Part shown: one piece after another, positions 16,906-24,171 of the stretch | Layout of the letters: the number at the start of each line of letters is the position of its first letter | Position numbering within the stretch: position 1 is the first letter of the stretch | Source of the DNA: JBBDWK01 sp040902885 | Lineage (GTDB): Bacteria > Acidobacteriota > Terriglobia > Bryobacterales > Bryobacteraceae | Reading direction: 5' to 3' | Length of the DNA stretch: 64,000 bases | Assembly (NCBI GenBank): GCA_040902885.1 | Contig: JBBDWK010000095.1 | Span: forward strand, 1-64,000 | Program-made: the position numbers and the translations under genes | The notes under the pieces: model-generated | The model's database searches: none | What the model was told of the DNA's origin: nothing | What the model saw: only the letters and a program-made list of their open reading frames with translations

Positions 16906-18384
16906 GTGGACCTATTCTCGTACTGGCTCCCGTTTGCCCGCTTCCTGCTGGGGTTCGTTGCGGTCGTCTTCTTTCTTTCGGGCCTTGACGAGCTATTCAT
17001 CGACCTGAACTTTATCTTCCGGCGGCTCTTCCGGCGGCTGTTCGTACTCCCAAAGCACAAGCGTCTCTCATACGGCGATCGTCTGGCCGTACCTGAGCAG
17101 TCCATTGCGATCATGGTACCGGCCTGGGACGAGGCGGCCGTGATTCGCAGGATGGTCGAGCACACGGTGCGAGCGGTCGAGTACTCGAACTATCACATCT
17201 TCGTTGGGGCCTATCCCAACGATCCGGCTACCCAGCGCGAGGTGGAGGAAATTTGCCAATCCTTTCCCAATGTCCATCCCACGATCTGTCTGAAAGACGG
17301 TCCTACAAACAAAGCGGATTGCCTGAACTGGATTTACCGCTCCATTCTACGGTTCGAGAGAGATCACAACGTCCGATTCCAGATCTTTGTGATGGAGGAC
17401 AGCGAGGACGTTGTCCACCCGCTGTGCCTGAAGCTGTTCAATTACCTCATCCCCAGCAAAGATATGGTGCAATTGCCAGTATTCCCGCTGGAGGGAAATT
17501 CGCTCAAGCGGAGCTCCGGGCATTACATCGGCGAATTCGCCGAAAGCCATTCGAAAGATCTGTGGGTTCGGGAGCGGCTGGCTCAGGGCATACCCGGTGC
17601 GGGAGTGGGCTGCGCCTTCAGCCGGCGGGCCATGAGACTGGCGGCGCATCCGAGCGATCGGCCGTTCAATATCCATTCACAGACGGAGGACTACGAATTC
17701 GGGCTTCGCTTACATCGCGACAACCTGAAAGGCATTTTTGTGAGCCAGCGCTTGCCATTTCGCGGCAGCACCAGGCACCACGCTAGGGTGGCGGAGTACG
17801 TCGCTGTGCGCGGGTACTTTCCGCCGACCTTCCGACAGGCCGTAAAGCAGAAAACCCGCTGGGTGCTGGGCATCACCTTACAAGGCTGGTCGAATCTCGG
17901 CTGGCGCGGCGGCCTCTGGACACGTTACATGTTCTTCAGGGACCGCAAGACGCTTCTTACTTCGCAGGTCAATATTCTCGGTTACGTCTTAGGCCTGACT
18001 CAATTCGGACTCTGGCTGGCTGAGTCGCTGACAAGCGATGCCCGTCGCTTTCCTTCGCTCGTGCCGCAAGGAGACATGGTTTGGTATCTGCTGGCGATGG
18101 ATACCGCATTCGTGGTCTGGCGGATCGGATGGCGTTTCGGCTCGGTGTACAGGCTGTACGGATGGGGGCAAGCCGCGCTTTCCGTCCCCCGTCTAATATG
18201 GGCCAACATCATCAATGCCTGCGCGGTGTACCGGGCGCTCTATTTCTACGGCCGGTTCCGGGTGACTGGAACGCTGCCCTGGGAGAAGACGGCTCATGCG
18301 TTCCCGGAGGAACCCGATGAGCCGTGGTTCGCCGGGGAACGTCCTAACGTTTCCACCCGTCCCGTTCCTCCCGCAGTACACTAG
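16906..18384 (+). CDS. NfrB-like membrane glycosyltransferase, family 2
   Basis: 492 residues from a GTG start. A hydrophobic N-terminal segment (LLGFVAVVFFLSGLDEL) precedes a GT-A domain: AIMVPAWDEAAVIRRMVEHT, MEDSEDVVHP (acidic cluster 164-168), TEDYEFGLRLH (260-264) and QKTRW (315-319). This is the D, D, TED, QxxRW pattern of processive GT2 enzymes. Two or three C-terminal hydrophobic segments follow. The closest memory match is the N-terminal domain of NfrB, the inner-membrane partner of the phage N4 receptor, involved in surface polysaccharide export. The product is unknown. The NfrB C-terminal extension (MshEN-like domain) is absent. Confidence 0.82.
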   Translation: MDLFSYWLPFARFLLGFVAVVFFLSGLDELFIDLNFIFRRLFRRLFVLPKHKRLSYGDRLAVPEQSIAIMVPAWDEAAVIRRMVEHTVRAVEYSNYHIFVGAYPNDPATQREVEEICQSFPNVHPTICLKDGPTNKADCLNWIYRSILRFERDHNVRFQIFVMEDSEDVVHPLCLKLFNYLIPSKDMVQLPVFPLEGNSLKRSSGHYIGEFAESHSKDLWVRERLAQGIPGAGVGCAFSRRAMRLAAHPSDRPFNIHSQTEDYEFGLRLHRDNLKGIFVSQRLPFRGSTRHHARVAEYVAVRGYFPPTFRQAVKQKTRWVLGITLQGWSNLGWRGGLWTRYMFFRDRKTLLTSQVNILGYVLGLTQFGLWLAESLTSDARRFPSLVPQGDMVWYLLAMDTAFVVWRIGWRFGSVYRLYGWGQAALSVPRLIWANIINACAVYRALYFYGRFRVTGTLPWEKTAHAFPEEPDEPWFAGERPNVSTRPVPPAVH

Positions 18385-18392
18385 TGTAGTGC
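18373..18392. other. 20-bp near-perfect palindrome at the end of the glycosyltransferase gene
   Basis: GCAGTACACT followed directly by AGTGTAGTGC is an inverted repeat with one mismatch and no spacer. It overlaps the stop codon at 18382-18384 and lies about 35 bases before the REP-like palindrome. It could be an operator-like site or part of the repeat element; nothing else supports either view. Confidence 0.35.
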
Positions 18393-18426
18393 GCCGTGAA
18401 TGCTGTCGAATATCGCCGACGTCCCG

Positions 18427-18493
18427 GCAACCGCTCCCTGACGGTCGCGGCTCGGTAAGTCCTTCAGAGCCGCGACCGTCAGGGAGCGGTTGC
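18427..18493. repeat. REP-like palindromic repeat, copy 1 (27-bp perfect arms)
   Basis: Left arm 18427-18453 (GCAACCGCTCCCTGACGGTC and onwards) and right arm 18467-18493 are exact reverse complements over 27 bases with a 13-base loop. An outer 7-bp inverted repeat, CCGACGT (18416-18422) and ACGTCGG (18502-18508), frames it. The same core (AACCGCTCCCT / GAGCCGCGACC) recurs at 42246-42311 and as a half-copy at 53036-53059, all between genes. This is an interspersed, mobile-looking repeat family; no RAYT transposase gene is in the window. As RNA it would form a very stable hairpin, but it lacks a U tract. Confidence 0.9.
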
Positions 18494-18522
18494 GGAGATA
18501 AACGTCGGTCTCTGTGACGAGA

Positions 18523-19287
18523 ATGGAGCAGACCACCTGCCCGCGCTGCGGGGGTACCGGATGGCGGATCGTGGAGCGTCAGGAGGTCTCGGGCGCCCAG
18601 CGCTGCGAGTGCGTTCTTGAAGGCCGGTCCGAGCGCCTGGAAGATTCGAGCGGCGTGCCGCCTCTCTATCGCAACGCCTCCCTGGAGAACTTCAGCCTTC
18701 CGCAGGACAACCCCACCGCCCAGCGCAGCATGGCCTCCGTGCTCTTGATGATTCGCTCTTTCGCGCGCGATTTCCCCACCGAAAAGCGGCCCGGTCTTCT
18801 GCTGATCGGCGATCCCGGAAGCGGCAAGACGCATTTGGCCGTCGCGGCGCTCCGAAGTCTCATGGGGCGCGGCTTCCAGGGGTTCTTCTTCGATTATCAG
18901 AACCTGCTCGACCGCATCCGCGCCGGCTTCGACGCCGCCTCGGGCTCGAGCGACCGCGAGGCTTACCGCAACGCTCTCGACGCCGAGGTGCTGCTGCTCG
19001 ACGATCTGGGCGCGCACCGCGTCTCGGACTGGGTGGAAGACACGGTGACCTCGATCATCACCTACCGCTGCAACAACCGCAAGCCTCTGATCGCCACCAC
19101 CAACCTGCCCGATCCCGAGGCCGGCGACGCGCTCGTCGAGCGGTCCACGAATCTTCCTGGAAAGGTCGAGTACCGCGTTTCCCTTTCCGAGCGTATCGGA
19201 ATGCGCGCCCGCTCGCGTCTATTCGAGATGTGCCGGGTCGTTCGCATGCCGCTGGTGGAAGATTATCGTCTGCGGAAGGCGCGCTGA
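18523..19287 (+). CDS. DnaC/DnaI/IstB-like ATP-binding protein with N-terminal zinc ribbon
   Basis: 254 residues. The N-terminus has a four-cysteine zinc ribbon (CPRCGGTGWRIV and QRCEC). An AAA+ ATPase follows with Walker A LLIGDPGSGKTHLAV, Walker B EVLLLDDLGAHR, sensor 1 IATTNLPD and an SRLFEMCRVVRM arginine motif. This is the layout of primosomal helicase loaders (DnaC/DnaI) and of IstB. No IS21 transposase is next to it, so a helicase-loader role is favoured; which helicase it serves is not shown. The start codon ATG 18523 is preferred; an in-frame GTG at 18514 is also possible. It follows the REP-like palindrome by 29 bases. Confidence 0.85.
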   Translation: MEQTTCPRCGGTGWRIVERQEVSGAQRCECVLEGRSERLEDSSGVPPLYRNASLENFSLPQDNPTAQRSMASVLLMIRSFARDFPTEKRPGLLLIGDPGSGKTHLAVAALRSLMGRGFQGFFFDYQNLLDRIRAGFDAASGSSDREAYRNALDAEVLLLDDLGAHRVSDWVEDTVTSIITYRCNNRKPLIATTNLPDPEAGDALVERSTNLPGKVEYRVSLSERIGMRARSRLFEMCRVVRMPLVEDYRLRKAR

Positions 19288-19292
19288 AGCGG

Positions 19293-21488
19293 ATGTTCCG
19301 CGCGCTGCTGCTCGCGATCGCTTGCGTGCATGCATTTCCGGCGAAGCCCGCCGAGTTCGTATATGCCGCCGAGTTCTCCTATTACCTGCATCCTAAGCCA
19401 ACCTGGGAGCGCGAACTGGTGTGGCTCAAGAACCTGGGCGTTCGCACCATCGCCTTCTCGATCCCCTGGAAATGGCACAGCAGTCTGGACGGGAGGATCG
19501 ATCTCGAAGGCCGGACCAGCCCGCGCGGCGATCTGATCGGCTTTTTGCGGCTGCTGCGCCGCCTGGAGTTGCAGGCATGGATTCGCCTGCCCGCCGATGG
19601 CGAAGACCAGCGACGGCGATTTGCCGGCGTGGAGTCCACGCTGGCGCCCTATCTGGAGAAGCACGGCGGTCCCATCGTGTTTATCGAGCCGGAGCTGCCG
19701 CCGCCCGCGCCCGTCGTGTCGCTATCGGCGCTGGACCCGGATGCATCTATCAGAAGCCGCGCCGCCATCGCCACCCGGCGAGGTTCCCTACTGTGGCGGA
19801 ACGTGGAGGACGGCCTGGTGCCCCTCAGCTCGGAGTTCCTGAAGGGCGCCGTATCGTTTAACGGCGTGGAACGCGCCGGCGGAACAACGGCGCTGCGGCG
19901 CGACGCTTCTCTGCTGCGCCGCTGGGGACCGCTGTTGGGCGAAATGGGCGTGGAGCGCCGCCTCCGCAATCTCCCGAAGGGAGTCGATGCGGTCGAGCTG
20001 ATTTCTCCTTCGGCCTCCGCACTTGCCATCTCGAATCAGGGAGAAGTACCCTTTCGCGGCGTCCTCAAGACATCCAAGCGCGCGCTCCGCGGGATCGAGA
20101 TTGGGCCGGGCCAGACGCGCTGGCTTCCCCTCGATGTGTCGCTTTCCGGCTCCGGGCTCTGCGACGACTGCTCCAACTTTGCCCCGCCGGACAGAATTCT
20201 CTACGCAACCGCGGAGTTGCACGGCATCGAGTACGAGAACGGCATTCTGGCCATGGAATTCTACGCGCCTGTCCCGGGAGAAGTTTTTCTTCGGCTGTCG
20301 CGCAAGCCGGTAGGGCCGTTTCTCGCGGCCGGACGGCCCAGGGAGTTCGGATGGGACGACCGTTCCATGACCGCTCGTCTTCCCATTCCCGCGGGTTCGG
20401 GCCAGCTTCACAAGGTGCGCGTCGGCTTCGCCATTGAAGCTCCCGAATCGTCGGGTTTTTTTGTCAATCCGCGGCGATTGATCGCCGGCGAGACGAATCG
20501 TGTACAGGCCATGTTTTCCTCGGAGGCGCTGGCCCTTCGCTCGCGCCTTCTCACTCCGCGCAACTTCACGTCCAAGGCCATCGCAACGTCGCCGACCGAG
20601 ACCGATTATGAAGTTGCGGTGCCCGCCGAGGCGGCGCACGGCGACTGGGTCGAGCTTGCCTTGGAGGCCGACGGCCTTCGCCTGGGGCGTACGCGCCTGC
20701 AACTGTTTCGTCCCGTGTCCATGCGCCTGCGCGATGCCGTTGGCTTGCACTTCGGCTCCGATTCCAAAGTGCTCGCCGATCCTCCTCTCGCTGAAGCCGG
20801 ACGGGAGCTGCACGTCATCGTCCGCAACAACTACCCCGCCATCCGGAATTACGTGGTGGAAGTCGAATCGGACGGCCTGAACTTTCTGACGTCCAAAGCC
20901 GAGTTTGCGGTGGGAGAGACTGCCGAGCGCGACGTCATGTTCCGCCTGGCGGACGCCCGCTCGAAAAGCGGTGTTTTCGAGGCGCGCATCCGGCTCTCCG
21001 GCGCTTCCGGGAGCGAATTGCCGTTGCGTCTGGTGGCTATCCGCCGCACGGAATCGCTCGCCTATTCGCACGACCTGGATGGCGACGGCTCGCCCGAATG
21101 GATCCTCGAAAATTCGAAGGTGCGCGCGGTGTTCTCGCCGCGCTCGGGAGGCCGCTGGCTCGAGTTTCTTTGGAAGGATAGCGAGTGGAACGCCCTTCCG
21201 GCGACCGGAGCGCTCGCAGGCAGCGGCGCCGTGTCCGTGCGCGCGTTGAATGAGAACGGCGCCGCGCGGCTGGAGATGGAGGGCGATGGGTGGCGCCGCA
21301 CGGTGCGGCTCAACGGCGAGGAGGGCCGGCTCGAGATTGAGCAGAGCACCCCGCTATTTACCGAAGAGCTGAGACGCCGGAAAGAAGACACGCTTGTGTT
21401 CGAAGTCACACGAATTTCGCTTCAACGCGCGGTATTCCTGTTGGATCGCCTCAAAAGCGACTCCAAGGAAGGGGACAAGTTACAATAA
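19293..21488 (+). CDS. Secreted glycoside hydrolase-like protein (GH35-like N-terminal barrel)
   Basis: 731 residues. The start at 19293, five bases after the loader gene stop, gives a signal peptide (RALLLAIACVHAFPAKP). Residues about 25-130 resemble the first strands of a GH35/GH42 beta-galactosidase barrel: FSYYLHPKPTWERELVWLKN, LGVRTIAFSIPWKWHS and LLRRLELQAWIRLPADG. Catalytic glutamates cannot be assigned: the barrel seems shortened, with a region FIEPELPPPAP. The remaining 500 residues read as beta-sandwich modules, with a late YSHDLDGDGSPEWILEN segment. Function uncertain; sugar binding or degradation outside the cell is inferred. Confidence 0.7.
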   Translation: MFRALLLAIACVHAFPAKPAEFVYAAEFSYYLHPKPTWERELVWLKNLGVRTIAFSIPWKWHSSLDGRIDLEGRTSPRGDLIGFLRLLRRLELQAWIRLPADGEDQRRRFAGVESTLAPYLEKHGGPIVFIEPELPPPAPVVSLSALDPDASIRSRAAIATRRGSLLWRNVEDGLVPLSSEFLKGAVSFNGVERAGGTTALRRDASLLRRWGPLLGEMGVERRLRNLPKGVDAVELISPSASALAISNQGEVPFRGVLKTSKRALRGIEIGPGQTRWLPLDVSLSGSGLCDDCSNFAPPDRILYATAELHGIEYENGILAMEFYAPVPGEVFLRLSRKPVGPFLAAGRPREFGWDDRSMTARLPIPAGSGQLHKVRVGFAIEAPESSGFFVNPRRLIAGETNRVQAMFSSEALALRSRLLTPRNFTSKAIATSPTETDYEVAVPAEAAHGDWVELALEADGLRLGRTRLQLFRPVSMRLRDAVGLHFGSDSKVLADPPLAEAGRELHVIVRNNYPAIRNYVVEVESDGLNFLTSKAEFAVGETAERDVMFRLADARSKSGVFEARIRLSGASGSELPLRLVAIRRTESLAYSHDLDGDGSPEWILENSKVRAVFSPRSGGRWLEFLWKDSEWNALPATGALAGSGAVSVRALNENGAARLEMEGDGWRRTVRLNGEEGRLEIEQSTPLFTEELRRRKEDTLVFEVTRISLQRAVFLLDRLKSDSKEGDKLQ

Positions 21489-21518
21489 GAGTTGAGATAG
21501 TCTGATTTCCTCAATCCA

Positions 21519-22427
21519 GTGCCCAACATTCTAAACGGAAGTCTCATTCGCGATGAGATTTTGAATGAGTGCCGGCCGCGAGTGGCCGCGCTGCCGCGCC
21601 CCCCAGGCTTGGCCGTTATCCTGGCAGGCGACAATCCGGCCTCGGCGATTTACGTCCGGAACAAGGTTAAGGCGTGCGCCGATCTTGGGGTCTACAGCGA
21701 AAAGCACACGCCAAGCGGCGACGTCACTACCGGGCAACTGCTGTCCTTGATCGGCGATCTCAATCAGCGTCCCGAAATCGACGGCATTCTGGTCCAGATG
21801 CCCCTGCCGTCCCAAGTGGATGCCAAGAAGGTTCTGCTGGCGGTTTCCCCCGCAAAGGATGTGGATGGATTTCACCCCTGCAATCTGGGCAATCTGGTAA
21901 CGGGCCGTCCTGGCCCGGTGGCTTGCACGCCCGCCGGCATTCTGGAACTTTTGAAACGTTATCGAATTCCGATTGCGGGCCGCAGGGCGGTGGTGGTGGG
22001 CCGGAGCGATATCGTGGGCAAGCCAATGGCGCTTCTGCTGCTGCACCAGGATGCGACAGTCACCGTTTGCCACTCGAAGACGCCCGATCTGCCGGCTGTG
22101 GCGCGCCAGGCGGATATCCTGGTGGCGGCGTTGGGACGCCCCGCGATGCTTACGGCGGACTATATCGCGGAGGGCGCCACGGTGGTGGACGTGGGCATCA
22201 ATCGGATTCTAGAACGCAGTGAAGCCGTACGCATTTTTGGCGAGGCGAGCGATCGGGTGGCCGCATTCGACCGTAACGGTTCCGTGCTGGCGGGCGACGT
22301 TCATCCCGATGCGGTTTCCCGCGCCGGCGCTTATACTCCGGTTCCCGGCGGCGTGGGGCCTCTGACCATTGCCATGCTCATGGTCAACACGATTCGCTCC
22401 GCCGAATCGCGCCTCGGCGCATGTTGA
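21519..22427 (+). CDS. folD: Methylenetetrahydrofolate dehydrogenase/cyclohydrolase FolD
   Basis: 302 residues from a GTG start. Typical bifunctional FolD motifs: AVILAGDNPASAIYVRNKVK with the catalytic lysine of YVxxKxK, GILVQMPLPSQVD, PAKDVDGFHPCNLG, CTPAGILELLKRY and the NADP-binding VVVGRSDIVGKPMALLLL, with PGGVGPLTIAML at the end. It interconverts 5,10-methylene- and 10-formyl-tetrahydrofolate. It overlaps coaE by seven bases, so folD-coaE-htrA is a coupled set, a combination not explained by one pathway. Confidence 0.97.
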   Translation: MPNILNGSLIRDEILNECRPRVAALPRPPGLAVILAGDNPASAIYVRNKVKACADLGVYSEKHTPSGDVTTGQLLSLIGDLNQRPEIDGILVQMPLPSQVDAKKVLLAVSPAKDVDGFHPCNLGNLVTGRPGPVACTPAGILELLKRYRIPIAGRRAVVVGRSDIVGKPMALLLLHQDATVTVCHSKTPDLPAVARQADILVAALGRPAMLTADYIAEGATVVDVGINRILERSEAVRIFGEASDRVAAFDRNGSVLAGDVHPDAVSRAGAYTPVPGGVGPLTIAMLMVNTIRSAESRLGAC

Positions 22428-23026
22428 AAGTGGGCCTTACAGGCGGCCTCGCTTCCGGAAAGTCCTTCGTCGGAGCGGCGCTGGAGCGGTTGGGATGCCA
22501 CCTGATTCAGGCCGACCGGCTGGGCCATGAGATCATCTCGCCGGGAGGCGAAGCCTACGAGCAGGTTGTGGCCGAGTTCGGGCCGGAAATTCTCGCGCCC
22601 GAAGGCGGCGTCAACAGGCGGCGGCTGGCCGCGATCGTCTTCGGGGATCCGGAGCGGCTGGCGAAGCTGAACGCGCTGGTGCACCCGGCCGTGTTCCGGC
22701 GGGAAGACGAGATAATGGACAAGATCCGGGCGGCGGAGCCGGATGCCATTGTCGTGGTGGAAGCGGCCATTCTGATCGAGACCGGAAGCTACAAGCGCTT
22801 CGATAAGATGATTCTGGTGGTTGCGGCGGAAGAGCAGCAGATTCAGCGCGCCATGAAGCGCGACGGGGTTTCGCGCGAGGAAGCGCTGGCGCGCTTGAAG
22901 CGCCAGATGCCGCTCTCCGAGAAACGGAAGTTCGCCGACTTCGTCATAGACACGTCGGGCGACAAGGAGAGCACTTTAGAACAGACAGGGGAAGTTTATC
23001 GTTCCCTGCGGAGCATAACGGAATGA
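22421..23026 (+). CDS. coaE: Dephospho-CoA kinase
   Basis: 201 residues with the P-loop GLTGGLASGKS at the N-terminus, DRLGHEIISPGGEAYEQVV (the catalytic Asp of CoaE is in QADRLGH), the lid region LNALVHPAVFRR and VVVEAAILIETG. The C-terminal part RDGVSREEALARLKRQMPLSEK is the usual lid and tail. It phosphorylates the 3'-OH of dephospho-CoA, the last step of CoA synthesis. It is flanked by overlaps at both ends: seven bases with folD and four with the htrA gene. Confidence 0.96.
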   Translation: MLKVGLTGGLASGKSFVGAALERLGCHLIQADRLGHEIISPGGEAYEQVVAEFGPEILAPEGGVNRRRLAAIVFGDPERLAKLNALVHPAVFRREDEIMDKIRAAEPDAIVVVEAAILIETGSYKRFDKMILVVAAEEQQIQRAMKRDGVSREEALARLKRQMPLSEKRKFADFVIDTSGDKESTLEQTGEVYRSLRSITE

Positions 23027-24171
23027 AATTACGTCCTATTCTCTGGGCGATTTTGCTCGTTACGGCATTCATTTATGTGACTTCGGTGGCGGACTGGAAC
23101 GTTCGCCGTCTCTTCGATCCGCTGCGAAGGACCACGCAATTGTGGTCCGATCCCGAGCCGGCGCGAACGGCGGGGTTGACGAGCGACGAGATCAATAACA
23201 TCGAGATCTACAACGCGGCTAACGAGGCTACGGTGAACATCACCAGCATCGTCTACCGCGAGAACTGGTTCTTCGAGATTTATCCGGAGCCGGGGCAGGG
23301 CTCGGGATTTCTCATCGACGCCGACGGCCGCATACTTACGAACTATCACGTGGTCTCCGGCCAAGCTCCGCAGATTCAGGTAACGCTTGCCAACCAAAAG
23401 CGCTATCGCGCGAGCATTCTTGGCGTCGATCCGCGGAACGACTTGGCGCTCATCAAGATCAACCCCAAAGAGAAGCTGCCGTTTCTGAAGCTGGGCGACT
23501 CCGACCCGATGCAGGTGGGACGGAAGGTGCTTGCTATCGGCAACCCATTCGGTCTGCACGGAACCTTGACCACAGGCGTCGTGAGCGCAACGGGGAGAAC
23601 CATCGGGGACGAAAGCGGCCGCCGTCTGGAAGACATGATCCAGACCGACGCGGCGATCAATCCTGGAAACAGCGGTGGGCCTTTGCTCGACTCTGGCGGC
23701 AACGTGATCGGCATCAACACCGCCATCTTTGGACCTCAGGGAAACATCGGGATCGGCTTCGCCATGCCTGTGAATCGCGCCAAGGCCATGCTGGACGAGT
23801 TGCAGGAGCGCGGGAGCATCTCACGGCCGACGCTAGGTATCGAGGTCGTACACGTGCAGGGCGACCTGGCCGAAATGCTGAACCTGCCTCCCGAAGGCGG
23901 TTTGCTGATTCAGCGCGTGCAGCGGGGGTCGGCGGCCGAAGACGCGGGTTTGCAGGGGCCGCGTCAAATCGCCATTGTCGGGAACTATCGCATCGGCATC
24001 GGCGGAGATTTGATCGTCGCTGTTGAGGGAAGTCCCGTAGAGTCGGGAGAAGCGTTGCAGCGCGCCATGAACCGCAAACGTGGCGGGGACAACCTGGATC
24101 TTACCGTCTATCGAAACGGGCGCAGGCAGAACATTTCCGTACGGCTGGGCACGAGCCCGCAGACTCTTTAG
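23023..24171 (+). CDS. HtrA/DegQ-like periplasmic serine protease, single PDZ
   Basis: 382 residues. An N-terminal membrane anchor (ILWAILLVTAFIYVTSV) is followed by a trypsin-like domain whose triad can be read as His109 (NYHVV), Asp140 (NDLALI) and Ser217 (NPGNSGGPL). One PDZ domain follows (residues about 280-375: LGIEVVHVQG, GSAAEDAGLQG, GDLIVAVEGSPVES). It is probably anchored in the inner membrane and degrades damaged or regulatory envelope proteins (DegS/DegP family). It is translationally coupled to coaE (ATGA) and ends in a 4-base tail overlap with the ABC permease on the other strand. Confidence 0.93.
   Translation: MKLRPILWAILLVTAFIYVTSVADWNVRRLFDPLRRTTQLWSDPEPARTAGLTSDEINNIEIYNAANEATVNITSIVYRENWFFEIYPEPGQGSGFLIDADGRILTNYHVVSGQAPQIQVTLANQKRYRASILGVDPRNDLALIKINPKEKLPFLKLGDSDPMQVGRKVLAIGNPFGLHGTLTTGVVSATGRTIGDESGRRLEDMIQTDAAINPGNSGGPLLDSGGNVIGINTAIFGPQGNIGIGFAMPVNRAKAMLDELQERGSISRPTLGIEVVHVQGDLAEMLNLPPEGGLLIQRVQRGSAAEDAGLQGPRQIAIVGNYRIGIGGDLIVAVEGSPVESGEALQRAMNRKRGGDNLDLTVYRNGRRQNISVRLGTSPQTL

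Noticed and set aside
18427..18493. Rho-independent terminator for the glycosyltransferase
   Set aside because: A long stem but no following U tract, and the same sequence recurs in other gaps, so it is a repeat; it may still impede polymerase.
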